64,000 nucleotides of DNA, taken from the NCBI GenBank assembly GCA_001899805.1, contig MKWP01000001.1:5001-69000 (forward strand). Reading direction: 5' to 3'. Made by a program: the position numbers and the translations under genes. This DNA is from Lysobacterales bacterium 66-474 (GTDB taxonomy: Bacteria; Pseudomonadota; Gammaproteobacteria; Xanthomonadales; Rhodanobacteraceae). The stretch's first letter is position 1. Each line of letters opens with the position of its first letter. Under the pieces are notes generated by a model, which saw only the letters and a list, made by a program, of their open reading frames with translations, searched no databases and was not told the DNA's origin. Below, piece after piece: positions 27,738 to 38,029 of the stretch.

Positions 27738-28748
27738 ATGAGCATCGACCAAATGGAAGCCGTCGCACAGGCGATGGTTGCGCCCGGCAAGGGCATCATC
27801 GCGATCGACGAATCCTCGGGCACCATCAAGAAGCGCTTCGACGCGGTCGGCGTGCCCGACAGCGAGGAAAACCGCCGCGCCTACCGCGAAATGCTGCTGA
27901 CCGCGCCCGGTCTCGCCCAGCACATCTCGGGCGCGATCCTTTACGACGAAACCATCCGCCAGTCGACCAGGGCGGGCGTGCCGTTCACCAAGGTGATGAA
28001 GGACGCGGGCATCATCCCCGGCATCAAGGTCGACCTCGGCGCCAAGCCGCTGGCCGGGTTCCCGGGCGAACTCGTGACCGAAGGCCTCGACGGCCTGCGC
28101 GAGCGTCTCGCCGAATACGTGAAGCTGGGCGCCGAATTCGCCAAGTGGCGCGCGGTGATCACGATCGGCGACGACATGCCGAGCAGCACCTGCATCGACG
28201 CCAACAACCACGCACTGGCGCGCTACGCCGCGCTGTGCCAGGAAGCGGGCATCGTGCCGATGGTCGAACCCGAAGTGCTGATGGACGGCGACCACGACAT
28301 CGAAACCTGCTACGAAGTCACCGAGGCCACGCTGCGCTCGCTGTTCTCGGCGCTGTACGAGCACAACGTGATGCTGGAAGGCACGATCCTGAAAGCCAGC
28401 ATGGTGGTGTCCGGCAAGGACTGCGCGGAACAGGCCGACATCGAGGAAGTCGCCGAATCGACCATCCTGTGCCTGAAATCCGCCGTGCCGGCGGTGCTGC
28501 CGGGCATCGTGTTCCTGTCCGGCGGACAGAGCGACGAAGACGCCACCGCGCACCTCAACGCCATGAACCGGCTCGGTCCGCACCCGTGGCCGTTGTCGTT
28601 CTCCTACGGTCGCGCGATGCAGCAAGCCGCGCTGCACCTGTGGGCCAAGGATATGCAGGGCAACTTCGCCGCCGCGCAGAAGATCGTGGTCGAGCGCGCG
28701 CGCGACAACGGGTTGGCCGCGTTGGGGCAGTGGAAAAAGGCGGCCTGA
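27738..28748 (+). CDS. Fructose-bisphosphate aldolase, class I (eukaryotic type)
   Basis: Cleaves fructose 1,6-bisphosphate by a Schiff-base mechanism. The 336-residue protein begins with GKGIIAIDESSGTIKKRFDAVGV, has the VDLGAKPLAG and MVEPEVLMDGDHD segments, the active-site lysine in EGTILKASMVVSGKD and the phosphate site FLSGGQSDEDATAHLNAMN. It lacks the class II metal motif. Class I enzymes of this kind are otherwise typical of animals and plants but usual in Xanthomonadales. It sits 76 bp after the TonB_C-like gene. Confidence 0.96.
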   Translation: MSIDQMEAVAQAMVAPGKGIIAIDESSGTIKKRFDAVGVPDSEENRRAYREMLLTAPGLAQHISGAILYDETIRQSTRAGVPFTKVMKDAGIIPGIKVDLGAKPLAGFPGELVTEGLDGLRERLAEYVKLGAEFAKWRAVITIGDDMPSSTCIDANNHALARYAALCQEAGIVPMVEPEVLMDGDHDIETCYEVTEATLRSLFSALYEHNVMLEGTILKASMVVSGKDCAEQADIEEVAESTILCLKSAVPAVLPGIVFLSGGQSDEDATAHLNAMNRLGPHPWPLSFSYGRAMQQAALHLWAKDMQGNFAAAQKIVVERARDNGLAALGQWKKAA

Positions 28749-28770
28749 GCCAAGAGCGTCTCCGCAAGTT

Positions 28771-29032
28771 GGGCTGACCCCGGATTTGATCCGGGGGTGT
28801 CCCGCCTGTCGATCCACCAACGGCCGGTTGTCGCCCGCCCTGCATGAAGGCGCCGGCGCCAGTTGGCGGATCTGCCGTGGGCCGTCCTGATTGGTGTCGA
28901 ACCTCAGCCAACTCCGTCGTCATTCCGGAGCGGGCCACAGGCCCGAATCCGGAATCGGTTTGACGGCCGGTGCACACGTGATACCGATTCCGGGTTCTGC
29001 CCGCTGCCAGCGCGGGCAGCCCCGGAATGACA
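28771..29032. repeat. Repeat-filled intergenic region between aldolase and metF
   Basis: The 400-bp gap holds no gene I can support. At 28771-28800 is a CCCCGGATTTGATCCGGGG hairpin of the family also found at 49690 and 58890. At 28916-29032 is a full CGTCATTCC copy with inner stems CGGGCC/GGCCCG and CTGCCCGC/GCGGGCAG and two mirror-image halves (GGAATCGG near 28951, CCGATTCC near 28984). Confidence 0.75.
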
Positions 29033-29115
29033 AGGTGTGTGCAATTCGGCTCCCCCCAGCGCAGCTGAGTATCAGCGCCAATCAGGTGGGCGTTGCATCC
29101 GGAGACCATTCTCTC

Positions 29116-29133
29116 TATCTTGATGGAAAGATA
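29116..29133. promoter_or_regulatory. Palindrome overlapping the metF leader, candidate SahR-type operator
   Basis: TATCTT (29116-29121) and AAGATA (29128-29133) are perfect arms with a 6-bp spacer directly before the metF start. ATATCTT/AAGATAT-like sites are known for SAH-responsive ArsR-type regulators (SahR) of methionine-cycle genes in proteobacteria; that link is from memory and the site is single here. Confidence 0.45.
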
Positions 29134-29150
29134 TAAGGATGCCGGATTCG

Positions 29151-29990
29151 ATGACCCCGATTTCGCTGGAATTCTTCCCGCCCAAGAACGACGAGCAGCG
29201 TGCGCAACTCGAGCGCGCGCTGCCGAAACTGAAGGCGCTGGCGCCGGAATTCGCCAGCGTCACCTTCGGCGCCGGCGGCTCGACCCTCACCCAGACGCCG
29301 CGCACGGTGCGGCACCTGCGTGAGGTGCACGCGCTGGAAGTCGCGCCGCACGTGTCGTGCATGGGCGGAACCCGCGAGGAAATCGGTGCGTTGCTGGCCA
29401 ATTACCGCGAACTCGGTTGCAAGCGCATCGTCGCGCTGCGCGGCGACCTGCCCTCGGGCATGGCCTCGCCGGGCGATTTCCGTTACGCCTCGGAGCTGGT
29501 CGATTTCATCCGCCGCGAGCACGATGGCTGGTTCCACATCGAAGTCGCGTGCTACCCGGAATGCCACCCGCAATCGGACCACGTGCTGGCCGACCTCAAG
29601 CACTTCAAGGCCAAGGTCGATGCCGGCGCGGATGGTGCGATCACCCAATACTTCTTCAACGCCGATGCGTATTTCCGTTTCGTGGACGACGCGCGCGCGG
29701 CCGGCATCGACATTCCCATCGTGCCGGGCATCATGCCGATCGCGAACTTCGCGCAACTCCGCCGCTTCTCCGAAATGTGCGGCGCGGAAATCCCGCGCTG
29801 GATCGGCAAGCGCATGCTGGCGTTCGGCGATGATGCGGATTCGGTGCGCGAGTTCGGCGCCGACGTGGTGGCGGCGATGTGCCGGCGCCTGCTCGACGGC
29901 GGCGCGCCGGGCCTGCACATCTACACGCTGAATCGCGCGCGCGCGACCACAGCGGTGTTGCAAAGACTTGACGGACCGGTCGATGCATAA
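29151..29990 (+). CDS. metF: Methylenetetrahydrofolate reductase
   Basis: Reduces 5,10-methylene-THF to 5-methyl-THF for methionine synthesis. The 279-residue FAD protein shows ISLEFFPPKN at the start, FASVTFGAGGST, KRIVALRGDLPSG and EVACYPECHPQS, QYFFNADAYFRF and VPGIMPIANFAQLRRFSEMCG. Length is normal. I start at ATG 29151 because the AAGG at 29135-29138 lies 12 bases upstream; the in-frame ATG at 29139 touches AAGG directly, though it would add only four residues. It is monocistronic after the repeat-rich gap. Confidence 0.95.
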   Translation: MTPISLEFFPPKNDEQRAQLERALPKLKALAPEFASVTFGAGGSTLTQTPRTVRHLREVHALEVAPHVSCMGGTREEIGALLANYRELGCKRIVALRGDLPSGMASPGDFRYASELVDFIRREHDGWFHIEVACYPECHPQSDHVLADLKHFKAKVDAGADGAITQYFFNADAYFRFVDDARAAGIDIPIVPGIMPIANFAQLRRFSEMCGAEIPRWIGKRMLAFGDDADSVREFGADVVAAMCRRLLDGGAPGLHIYTLNRARATTAVLQRLDGPVDA

Positions 29991-30033
29991 CCACTGGATA
30001 CGCTGAGGCGCGTGCCGGCTACACTGGCCCGCA

Positions 30034-30600
30034 ATGCGTATCTTTCCGTTGCAATGCCTGTGTCTCCTGGCACTGCTCGCGTGTTCGATGATCGCACGCG
30101 GGCAGAACGCGCAACACGTGTATCGCTGCATCGGCGTGCACGGCGAGCCGGTGTTTTCGGGCCAGCCGTGCGGCACGCCGGCGCCGGCAAGCACGAATGC
30201 AACCGGCGCGCCGGGCGGCGGTTTCGGCGGCGTGTGTGCGACCTCGCCGCAGGCGCTGCGGCAATCGATCGCCGACGCTTTCAGCAGCCACGACGTGAAC
30301 CGGCTGGCGGGACTGATCCTGTGGCGCGGCATGGACCAGGCTTCCGCACGCAGCACGCTGCACGCATTGTCCGATTGGCTGAAGCAACCCCTGGCCGGCA
30401 TTTCGATCGCGTATGCCACGGGACCACCGTTCGCCGACAGCGGGCCGGCGCCGGTCGCCACGGCCGGGTTTCCGGCGACCACGGCCAGCGTCACGTCGCA
30501 ACCCCCAACCGGATTTGTCATCTCGACCGGCGGCGGCGACGGCGGGACCCGCGATTTCGGCGTCGCCGAAACCGGCGGCTGCTGGTGGCTGACCTTCTGA
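30034..30600 (+). CDS. Exported DUF4124-type protein
   Basis: A 188-residue secreted protein with signal peptide (MRIFPLQCLCLLALLACSMIARG). Directly after it comes QHVYRCIGVHGEPVFSGQPC, the short DUF4124 pattern of two cysteines around a small beta-hairpin. The remainder has helices (SIADAFSSHDVNRLAGLILW) and a Gly-rich end with GGCWWLTF. The molecular role of DUF4124 proteins is unknown. A second DUF4124 protein is encoded at 55252-55905; the two share only the N-terminal motif. Confidence 0.75.
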   Translation: MRIFPLQCLCLLALLACSMIARGQNAQHVYRCIGVHGEPVFSGQPCGTPAPASTNATGAPGGGFGGVCATSPQALRQSIADAFSSHDVNRLAGLILWRGMDQASARSTLHALSDWLKQPLAGISIAYATGPPFADSGPAPVATAGFPATTASVTSQPPTGFVISTGGGDGGTRDFGVAETGGCWWLTF

Positions 30601-30670
30601 ACCTGCCGCGCCGATCACGCGACACGCAGGCGCCACCTGCTAGCATCGCTGCCACTCGTCGACGCGCGAC

Positions 30671-31519
30671 ATGGCACACCCCTTCATCATGTTGAAACTT
30701 TTCTGCACGCTGGTTTTCGTTTTGTTCGCGGCAAGCGCCTGTTCGTCCGATCGCCGCGCCGCCATCGCCGACGCGAGCGCGGCATCCGCATCGACGCCCG
30801 CTGCATCCACGCCCGTGTCCGAGCCCACCGAAGTCACGCCCGCCGTGCGCAGCGCCATCACCGCAGCGGTCGCGGCAATGGCGCCGCAGGCCCGCGTGCA
30901 GGCCATCGCGCCGATGCCGATCCCCGGCCTGTACCAGGTGATCGCGCAAGGCCAGGTCCTGTACCTCACCGGCGACGGTCGCTACGCGATCCAGGGCGAT
31001 GCGTTCGACCTCAAGACGCGCACGCCGCTCAACAGCCTCAGCATGAACAAGCTGCGCCGCGATGCGATCGCCAGGCTCGACCACGGCCAGATGATCCGCT
31101 TCGCTCCGGCCAATCCCAGGTACACGGTGACCGTGTTCACCGATGTCGATTGCCCGTATTGCCGCGCCTTCCACACCAACATCGCCGAAATCAACAAGCT
31201 CGGCATCGCCGTCGACTATCTGTTCTGGCCGCGCAGCGGACTCGGCACACCCTCGGCGCAGAAGGCCGTGGATGTGTGGTGCGCCCCGGACCGCCAGGCC
31301 GCGCTCACCCGCGCGTTCGAGGGCGGCACGCCGCGTTACGCCGAATGCAAGTCACCGGTCGCGCACGATTTCAACCTCGGCATCGACCTCGGCGTCGACG
31401 GCACGCCCACCGTGATCGCCGACAACGGCGTGGTGCTGGGCGGCTATGTCGATCCGCAGGAGCTGCTGCGGCGATTGCAGACCGTGCATGCCGTGCCCGC
31501 GGTCCAGCACTCGCCCTGA
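30671..31519 (+). CDS. DsbC/DsbG-like thiol:disulfide interchange lipoprotein
   Basis: A 282-residue periplasmic disulfide isomerase. The export signal ends in ASAC, a lipobox, so the protein may be lipid-anchored at Cys; a Ser/Ala/Pro linker follows. The N-terminal dimerisation region is visible as MPIPGLYQVIAQGQVLYLTGDGRYAIQGDAFDL, and the thioredoxin domain has VFTDVDCPYCRAFH (active site CPYC) and the cis-proline loop DGTPTVIA. An ATG at 30689 would give a shorter signal and is also possible. Neighbouring DUF4124 gene products with cysteines could be substrates, a guess from distance only. Confidence 0.9.
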   Translation: MAHPFIMLKLFCTLVFVLFAASACSSDRRAAIADASAASASTPAASTPVSEPTEVTPAVRSAITAAVAAMAPQARVQAIAPMPIPGLYQVIAQGQVLYLTGDGRYAIQGDAFDLKTRTPLNSLSMNKLRRDAIARLDHGQMIRFAPANPRYTVTVFTDVDCPYCRAFHTNIAEINKLGIAVDYLFWPRSGLGTPSAQKAVDVWCAPDRQAALTRAFEGGTPRYAECKSPVAHDFNLGIDLGVDGTPTVIADNGVVLGGYVDPQELLRRLQTVHAVPAVQHSP

Positions 31520-31627
31520 TCGAAGACGCTGTCGTGGAAGGTCGGGGCGAGGACGGACCGGCTGGTGCCCGGCGTCATGGACGGCTGCTCGCTGAAGCAT
31601 TTGTGGCCACTTGCTCCGACGAAACGA

Positions 31628-31653
31628 CGATCAGGGACGATCGCATTTATAAT
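31628..31653 (+). promoter_or_regulatory. purL promoter with the 19-bp element shared with pyk
   Basis: CGATCAGGGACGATCGCAT (31628-31646) is followed by a perfect -10 box TATAAT (31648-31653), 35 bp before the purL ATG. No -35 match stands at 17 bp, so the shared element may replace it. Confidence 0.5.
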
Positions 31654-31688
31654 GGCGGGCTCGCTACGACACGCGGTCTCCCATCGCC

Positions 31689-34600
31689 ATGATCGTCCTC
31701 GACGGGCGCAGCGCCCTGTCGGATTTCCGCCTCGACCGACTCAACCAGCGCATCGGCGCGATCGCGAAGAACGCCCGCGTGCGCGGCGCGCGGCACGTGT
31801 ACTTCGTGCAGTCGGCGTCGTCACTGCCGCCCGCCTTGCACCAGCGCCTCGCGGAGGTGCTGGACGCCACGGAGGCACCGCCCGCCGATGCTTCGCTGTG
31901 GGTGGTGCCGCGACTGGGCACGCTGTCGCCGTGGTCGTCGAAAGCCACCGACATCCTGCACCACGTCGGCATCGCGGTCGCACGCGTCGAGCGCGGCACC
32001 GCGTTCCTGATCGACAAATTGCCCGACCCCGGCGACCCCGCGTTTGCCGCCATCGCCGACGCGCTGCACGATCCGATGACGCAATCGGTGTTGCGCTCGC
32101 TCGTCGACGCGCCGCGGATTTTCATGACGGGCGATGCCGGCGCGCTCGGCAGCGTGACCCTGGGCAGCGACGCCGGCAGCGCGCTGCAGCGGGCCAATCT
32201 CGAACTCGGCCTCGCGCTGGCGCCGGACGAGGTGCGATACCTCGCCGACAATTACGCCAGACTCGGCCGCGACCCGACCGACGCGGAACTGGTGATGTTC
32301 GCGCAGGCGAACTCCGAGCACTGTCGGCACAAGGTGTTCAACGCCAGCTTCACGGTCGACAACGCGCCGCAGGACGCCACGTTGTTCGGCATGATCCGCA
32401 GCACCCACGCGGCTTCACCCGCCCACACCTTGTCGGCCTACAGCGACAACGCGGCGGTGATCGAAGGCTCGCGCGGCGCGCGCTTCTTCGCCGATGCCGA
32501 CGGCACCTGGCGCCGGCATGAGGAAGCGATCCCGTACGCGATCAAGGTCGAAACCCACAACCATCCCACCGCGATTTCGCCGTGGCCGGGCGCGGCCACC
32601 GGGTCCGGCGGCGAGATCCGCGACGAAGGCGCAGTCGGACGCGGCGGCAAGCCCAAGGCCGGTCTGGTGGGATTTTCGGTGTCGCACCTGCGCATCCCCG
32701 GCCTGCCGCGTCCGTGGGAAGATTCGCGCCCGCTGCCGCCGCGTGTCGCCAGCGCCTTCGAGATCATGCGCGACGGCCCGCTCGGCGCCGCGGGCTTCAA
32801 CAACGAATTCGGCCGGCCCTGCCTCGCAGGCTATTTCCGCAGCTTCGAACTCGAAACCGGCAAGCCCGGCATGCGCCACGGCTACGACAAGCCGATCATG
32901 CTGGCGGGCGGCGTCGCCAATGTGCGGCCGATGCTGGTGAAGAAAAATCCGCTCGCGCCGGGCGACGCGGTGATCGTGCTGGGCGGGCCGGCGATGCTGA
33001 TCGGATTGGGCGGCGGCGCGGCCTCGTCGATGGCGGCCGGCGCGTCCAGCGAGGCGCTCGACTTCGCCTCGGTGCAGCGCGACAACCCGGAAATGCAGCG
33101 GCGTTGCCAGGAGGTGATCGACGCCTGCTGTGCGCTGGGCGATGCCAGCCCGATCGTCGCGATCCACGACGTCGGCGCGGGCGGCTTGTCCAACGCCATT
33201 CCCGAACTGCTGCACGACTCCGGCGTGGGTGGCGAGATCGACCTCGACGCGGTGCCGTCGGACGATCCGCAACTTTCGCCGATGCAGATCTGGTGCAACG
33301 AGTCGCAGGAACGTTACGTGCTGGGCGTGAAGCCGGCCGACCTCGATGCGTTCCGCGCGATGTGCGAGCGCGAACGCTGCCCGTTCGCGGTGGTCGGGCA
33401 TGCGACAAAGCAAGAGCGCCTGATCGTCGCGCGCACAGCGCCCTCCCCCCATCCGCCCTCCGGGCACCTTCCCCCGCAAGCGGGGGAAGGAAAAGAATTG
33501 GTCATCGATCTCGACCTTGCCATGCTGCTCGGCAAGCCGCCGAAGATGCAGCGCGACGCCACGCGCATCAAGCCGCAACTCGAGATCGTCCCGGACCTCA
33601 GCAACATCGGCCTCGACGAAGCCGTCGAACGCGTGCTCAGGATGCCGGCGGTCGCGGGCAAGGCGTTCCTGGTCCACATCGGCGACCGCAGCGTGGGCGG
33701 CCTGTGTTCACGCGACCAGTTGGTCGGCCCCTGGCAGGTACCGGTCGCGGATTGCGCCGTGACGCTCGCGGATTTCGACGGCTACGCGGGCGAAGCGATG
33801 GCGATGGGCGAACGCGCCCCGGTCGCAGTGCTGGACGGCGCCGCTTCGGCGCGGCTGGCGCTGGGCGAGGCGATCACCAACATCCTCGCGGCGCCGGTCG
33901 AGAAGCTCGGCGAAATCCGCCTGTCCGCCAACTGGATGGCAGCGATCGGCCACGCAGGCGAGGACGCCGCCCTGTACGACGCGGTGCAGACCACCTCCGC
34001 GCTGTGCACGAAGCTCGGCATCTCGATTCCGGTCGGCAAGGATTCGCTGTCGATGCGCACGCTGTGGCGCGACGGCGAACGCGAACAGCGCACCATCGCG
34101 CCGGTGTCGCTGATCGTCAGCGCGTTCGCGCGTATCGGCGACGCGCGCCGCGCGCTCACGCCGCAGTTGCGGATGGACGCGGGCGACACCGAGTTGTGGC
34201 TGCTCGACCTCGGTGCGGGCCGCGACCGCCTCGGCGGTTCGGTGCTGACGCAGGCGTTCGACCGCCGCGGCGGGGTGCCGCCGGATTTCGACGATCCCGA
34301 TCGCCTGCGCGCGTTGTTCACGCTGGTTCGCGCGGCGGAACGGCAGGGCCTCGTACTCGCCTACCACGACCGCTCCGACGGCGGCGCGATCGTGACGCTG
34401 CTGGAAATGGCGTTCGCCGGCCACTGCGGCCTCGAGGTTTTCCTCGACGGCTGGGCCGACAACGCGTTGCGCGCGCTGTTCAACGAGGAACTCGGCGCGG
34501 TGCTGCAGGTGCGCAAGGCCGACCACGCCGCGTTCGCGGCGCTGGTCGACGCCAACGGCCTGCGCGACATGGCGCGCGTGATCGCAAGGCCCAAGGCCAA

Positions 34601-35594
34601 GCTCGGCATCAAGCTGTACGGCGGCGACGAAACCGTCGCCAAGTGGAACTGGCAGAAGTTGATCGGCGCCTGGCACGAAACCAGCCATGCGATGCAACGC
34701 CTGCGCGACAACCCGGCCAGCGCCGACGCCGAACGCGCCTGGCGCATCGACGACGACGATCCGGGCATCAATGCCAGGCTTGCGTTCGATCCGAAGGAGG
34801 ACGTCGCCGCGCCGTACATCGCGAAAGGCGCACGGCCGCGCGTCGCGGTGTTGCGCGACCAGGGCGTCAATGGCCAGGTCGAGATGGCCGCCGCGTTCAC
34901 CCGCGCCGGCTTCGACGCGATCGACGTGCACATGAGCGATCTCGTGGCCGGCCGCCACGCGCTCGCCGACTTTTCGGGCTTCGCCGCCTGCGGCGGCTTC
35001 TCCTACGGCGACGTGCTGGGTGCGGGCCGCGGCTGGGCCGCGTCGATCCTGTACCACGAAAACCTGCGCGAACAATTCGCGGCATTCTTCGCCGACGAAT
35101 CGAAATTCGCGCTCGGGATGTGCAACGGCTGCCAGATGCTCGCGCACCTGAAGGCCATCATCCCCGGTGCCGAACACTGGCCCGCGTTCGCGCGCAACGC
35201 TTCCGAGCAATACGAGGCGCGACTGGTGACGTTGGAGGTGCTGAACAGCGAATCGGTGGTGTTCCGCGGCATGGCCGGTTCGCGCATTCCCGTGGTGACC
35301 GCGCACGGCGAGGGCCGCGCGGTGTTCGGCGACGGCCACAAGGCCGGCAAGGCCACCGCCTGCGTGCGCTTCGTCGACAACCGCGGCAAGCCGACCGAGA
35401 CCTTCCCGTACAACCCCAACGGTTCGCCCGAAGGGCTCGCCGGCTTCACCGCGGCCTCGGGCCGCGTCACCATCCTGATGCCGCATCCGGAACGGGTGTT
35501 CCGCAGCGTGCAGATGAGCTGGCGCCCGCGCGAATGGGGCGAGGACTCGCCGTGGATGCGGCTGTTCCGCAACGCGCGCGCGTTCGTCGGCTGA
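31689..35594 (+). CDS. purL: Phosphoribosylformylglycinamidine synthase, single-chain, with in-frame repeat insertion
   Basis: Fourth step of purine synthesis (FGAR + glutamine + ATP to FGAM). The 1301-residue large form has a PurS-like N-domain, the linker with [11 protein letters not shown], the two ATP-binding halves ([22 protein letters not shown]) and a C-terminal glutaminase with nucleophile Cys in GMCNGCQML and PHPERVFR. About residues 583-602 are a repeat-encoded insertion ([13 protein letters not shown]) between LIVART and [18 protein letters not shown]; the E. coli enzyme is about 1295 residues. It is probably active, since this gene is usually essential for purine prototrophy. Confidence 0.97.
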   Translation: MIVLDGRSALSDFRLDRLNQRIGAIAKNARVRGARHVYFVQSASSLPPALHQRLAEVLDATEAPPADASLWVVPRLGTLSPWSSKATDILHHVGIAVARVERGTAFLIDKLPDPGDPAFAAIADALHDPMTQSVLRSLVDAPRIFMTGDAGALGSVTLGSDAGSALQRANLELGLALAPDEVRYLADNYARLGRDPTDAELVMFAQANSEHCRHKVFNASFTVDNAPQDATLFGMIRSTHAASPAHTLSAYSDNAAVIEGSRGARFFADADGTWRRHEEAIPYAIKVETHNHPTAISPWPGAATGSGGEIRDEGAVGRGGKPKAGLVGFSVSHLRIPGLPRPWEDSRPLPPRVASAFEIMRDGPLGAAGFNNEFGRPCLAGYFRSFELETGKPGMRHGYDKPIMLAGGVANVRPMLVKKNPLAPGDAVIVLGGPAMLIGLGGGAASSMAAGASSEALDFASVQRDNPEMQRRCQEVIDACCALGDASPIVAIHDVGAGGLSNAIPELLHDSGVGGEIDLDAVPSDDPQLSPMQIWCNESQERYVLGVKPADLDAFRAMCERERCPFAVVGHATKQERLIVARTAPSPHPPSGHLPPQAGEGKELVIDLDLAMLLGKPPKMQRDATRIKPQLEIVPDLSNIGLDEAVERVLRMPAVAGKAFLVHIGDRSVGGLCSRDQLVGPWQVPVADCAVTLADFDGYAGEAMAMGERAPVAVLDGAASARLALGEAITNILAAPVEKLGEIRLSANWMAAIGHAGEDAALYDAVQTTSALCTKLGISIPVGKDSLSMRTLWRDGEREQRTIAPVSLIVSAFARIGDARRALTPQLRMDAGDTELWLLDLGAGRDRLGGSVLTQAFDRRGGVPPDFDDPDRLRALFTLVRAAERQGLVLAYHDRSDGGAIVTLLEMAFAGHCGLEVFLDGWADNALRALFNEELGAVLQVRKADHAAFAALVDANGLRDMARVIARPKAKLGIKLYGGDETVAKWNWQKLIGAWHETSHAMQRLRDNPASADAERAWRIDDDDPGINARLAFDPKEDVAAPYIAKGARPRVAVLRDQGVNGQVEMAAAFTRAGFDAIDVHMSDLVAGRHALADFSGFAACGGFSYGDVLGAGRGWAASILYHENLREQFAAFFADESKFALGMCNGCQMLAHLKAIIPGAEHWPAFARNASEQYEARLVTLEVLNSESVVFRGMAGSRIPVVTAHGEGRAVFGDGHKAGKATACVRFVDNRGKPTETFPYNPNGSPEGLAGFTAASGRVTILMPHPERVFRSVQMSWRPREWGEDSPWMRLFRNARAFVG
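33441..33494 (+). repeat. CTCCC-family palindromic element inserted in purL coding sequence
   Basis: CCTTCCCCCGC (33467-33477) pairs with 33480-33490 across a 2-base loop, after a short GCCCTCCGGGC stem. The layout and reading frame are the same as in the hemL copy. Confidence 0.85.
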
Positions 35595-35636
35595 AGCCGT
35601 TCACTTCGCAGGTCGCTGATTCGCCCTGCAGATAGG

Positions 35637-35757
35637 TCGTCATTCCGGGACCGCCCGTGCCGTCTGCGGGCAGAACCCGGAATCGGTCTCATGGCCCTGC
35701 AAAACCGATTCCGGGTTCCATCTCCGATGAAGCCCGCGATGGCCCCGGAATGACGAT
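35637..35757. repeat. CGTCATTCC-family long repeat between purL and maiA
   Basis: The copy starts TCGTCATTCCGGGA and ends CCCCGGAATGACGA, with two inner mirror units AACCCGGAATCGG (35694) and CCGATTCCGGGTT (35705). It fills most of the gap between the convergent genes. Confidence 0.75.
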
Positions 35758-35803
35758 AATTCCATTGCCTGCGAAGTGGAAAGGAAACAAGGTCGGGGAG
35801 CCT

Positions 35804-36463
35804 TCAAGCCGCCTTCGGCGCGTCGGCCTGCGCTTCCGGCGCGGCCTGCCGGAACACCTCCATGCCGGCGCAGATGTCGTCGATCCGCGCGATGGTCGGG
35901 TAGCGCGCCAGCGACACGCCGTAACGTCGCGCGTTGTACACCTGCGGGATCAGGCAGCAGTCGGCCAGCGTGGGTTCGTTGCCCTCGCAGAACACGCCGG
36001 GCCGCTCGCGGCCGACGAGCACCTGTTCGATGGCATCGAAACCGATCTCGATCCAGTGCCGCGACCACGCGAGTTTCTGGTCGTCGTCCGCGCCGAGTTC
36101 GCGCTGCAGGTACTGCAGCACGCGCAGGTTGCCGATCGGATGGATGTCGCAGGCCACCATTTGCGCCAGCGCGCGCACCCGCGCGCAGGCCAGCGCGCCG
36201 CGCGGCAGCACCCGCGGATTGTCGGGATAGGCCTCTTCCAGATACTCGATGATCGCGAGCGACTCGCGGATCACGTGGCCGCCGTCCACCAGCACCGGCA
36301 CCAGTTGCTGCGGATTCAATTCGCGGTATTCCGCATGGTGCTGCTCGCCGCCGCCGCGCACCAGGTGCACCGGCGCGATCACGTAGTCCAGCCCCATCAG
36401 GTTCAGGGCGATGCGCACGCGATAGGCGGCGCTGGAGCGCCAGTAGCTGTACAAGGTCCTCAT
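35804..36463 (-). CDS. maiA: Maleylacetoacetate isomerase / zeta-class glutathione S-transferase
   Basis: A 219-residue GST. The zeta signature SSAAYRVRIALNLMGLDY near residue 8 (usually SSCSWRVRIAL), QLVPVLVDGGHVIRESLAIIEYLEE for glutathione binding, and the C-terminal CDIHPIGNLRVLQYL and PTLADCCLIPQVYNA are all present. In tyrosine breakdown it isomerises maleylacetoacetate; the second residue of the signature is Ala rather than Cys, so it may serve other substrates. Start ATG 36463 gives MRTLYSYWRSSA; the frame opens three codons earlier. No other tyrosine-degradation gene is nearby. Confidence 0.88.
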   Translation of the reverse strand: MRTLYSYWRSSAAYRVRIALNLMGLDYVIAPVHLVRGGGEQHHAEYRELNPQQLVPVLVDGGHVIRESLAIIEYLEEAYPDNPRVLPRGALACARVRALAQMVACDIHPIGNLRVLQYLQRELGADDDQKLAWSRHWIEIGFDAIEQVLVGRERPGVFCEGNEPTLADCCLIPQVYNARRYGVSLARYPTIARIDDICAGMEVFRQAAPEAQADAPKAA

Positions 36464-36579
36464 CGGCGGCATGTCGGGTTCCCCGGAATCGCAAACGCCC
36501 AGCGTAACGCAATTGCGCGTTCGCGGCGCGGCGTCGACAATGCGCGATTCGCCAAGCCACCGAATGCTGGAGCCCGCCC

Positions 36580-37764
36580 ATGGCCTTCCTCCGCATGACC
36601 GACCTCGACCTTTCCGGCAAGCGCGTGCTGATCCGCGAAGATTTGAACGTGCCGATCCAGGACGGGACCATCACCTCCACCCAGCGGCTCGACGCCGCGC
36701 TGCCCACGATCCGCCGCGCGCGCGACGCGGGCGCTTCGGTGCTGGTGATGTCGCACCTCGGCCGCCCCAGGGAAGGCGTGTTCGACGAAGCGCTGTCGCT
36801 CAAGCCGGTCGCTGCGTGGTTGTCGGAGAAACTCGGAGCGAACGTGCGGCTCGAACGCGATTACCTGGGCGGCGTCACCGTGGGGACCGGCCAGGTGGTG
36901 TTGCTGGAAAATTGCCGCATGAACGTCGGCGAGAAATCCGACGACGAGACGCTTGCCAGGAAATATGCGGCGCTGTGCGACGTGTTCGTGATGGATGCCT
37001 TCGGCACCGCGCACCGCGCGCAGGCATCGACCCACGGCGTCGCGAAATTCGCCGGGATCGCCTGTGCCGGCCCGCTGCTGGCGGCGGAACTGGACGCACT
37101 CGGCAAGGCGCTGCAGGACCCGGCGCGCCCGTTGCTCGCGATCGTGGCCGGCTCCAAGGTTTCCACCAAGCTCGACCTGCTGCAGAACCTGGTCGGCAAG
37201 GTCGACCAGCTGATCGTGGGCGGCGGCATCGCCAACACGTTCATCGCCGCGACCGGCCACGGGGTCGGCAAGTCGCTTTGCGAGACCGACCTGCTGTATG
37301 CCGCGCGCAAGGTGATCGAGGCCGCATCGCAACGCGGCGCCAGCGTGCCGATCCCGGTCGACGTGGTGACGGCGCCGCGGTTCGCCGCCGACGCTCCGGC
37401 CACGGTGAAGCCGGTCGACCGGGTCGGCGACGACGAGATGATCCTCGACATCGGCCCGGCAACCGCGCAGCACTACGCGGCGCTGATCGCGAAGGCCGGT
37501 ACGGTGGTATGGAACGGTCCGGTCGGCGTGTTCGAGTTCGATGCATTCGGCCACGGCACCGAAACCCTCGCCCGCGCGATCGCCGATTCGAGCGCCTTCT
37601 CGATCGCGGGCGGCGGCGACACCCTCGCCGCGGTCGACAAATACGGCATCGCCGACAAGTTGTCCTACATCTCGACCGGCGGCGGCGCGTTCCTGGAGTT
37701 CCTCGAAGGCAAGACGCTGCCTGCCGTTGCCGTGCTGGAATCCCGCTCAGGCGTCTCTGAATAA
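36580..37764 (+). CDS. pgk: Phosphoglycerate kinase
   Basis: Converts 1,3-bisphosphoglycerate and ADP to 3-phosphoglycerate and ATP. The 394-residue enzyme has [49 protein letters not shown], the hinge and nucleotide loop [15 protein letters not shown] and the terminal phosphate loop [15 protein letters not shown]. Start at ATG 36580 (MAFLRMTDL) matches the MSVIRMTDL start of enterobacterial enzymes. It is the fourth glycolytic gene in this 21-kb stretch with pfp, pyk and the aldolase. Confidence 0.97.
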   Translation: MAFLRMTDLDLSGKRVLIREDLNVPIQDGTITSTQRLDAALPTIRRARDAGASVLVMSHLGRPREGVFDEALSLKPVAAWLSEKLGANVRLERDYLGGVTVGTGQVVLLENCRMNVGEKSDDETLARKYAALCDVFVMDAFGTAHRAQASTHGVAKFAGIACAGPLLAAELDALGKALQDPARPLLAIVAGSKVSTKLDLLQNLVGKVDQLIVGGGIANTFIAATGHGVGKSLCETDLLYAARKVIEAASQRGASVPIPVDVVTAPRFAADAPATVKPVDRVGDDEMILDIGPATAQHYAALIAKAGTVVWNGPVGVFEFDAFGHGTETLARAIADSSAFSIAGGGDTLAAVDKYGIADKLSYISTGGGAFLEFLEGKTLPAVAVLESRSGVSE

Positions 37765-37951
37765 CCTGCTGCGCTCGGCAGCTTGCGCGCCGGCGGTGCT
37801 CGCAATGCTCACGTACTGACGTGTACGCTCCGCTTGCTGCGCTCCGGCGTCACGCAATCTGCCTTCGCTCGCGACGGTTTTTCAGCGGCTTCCCGGATAG
37901 GTCGCCTTGATCGCGCCGCCAAGCGACTTGGAAGGTCGCTTTGCATTCCGC

Positions 37952-37969
37952 GATGAAAACGTTTACATT
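37952..37969. promoter_or_regulatory. LacI-type operator before the island regulator; rest of the gap empty
   Basis: GATGAAAACGTTTACATT lies 61 bp before the LacI gene. It differs from the perfect site at 51188 in only a few positions and keeps the core AAACGTTTACAT, so the regulator probably controls itself. The 264-bp gap after pgk otherwise holds no gene; a weak hairpin (CACGTAC/GTGTACG) sits near 37809. Confidence 0.7.
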
Positions 37970-38029
37970 GCGCCCGAGCCAACGTGCCGGGAAGCGCGTT
38001 TTCTGCAGAATCAGGCCAAGGGGAGCCGT

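Noticed and set aside
29033-29138. SAH or SAM riboswitch before metF
   Set aside because: The 105 bases before the gene contain only a short palindrome and no set of paired stems fitting those riboswitches.
32582-35635. A 1017-codon open frame on the same strand inside purL
   Set aside because: It is an arginine-rich shadow of purL in another frame, caused by high GC; no family resemblance, no separate promoter.
35804-36463. Part of a tyrosine degradation operon
   Set aside because: Only the GST-like isomerase is present; no fumarylacetoacetase or homogentisate dioxygenase gene is near, so no pathway claim is made.
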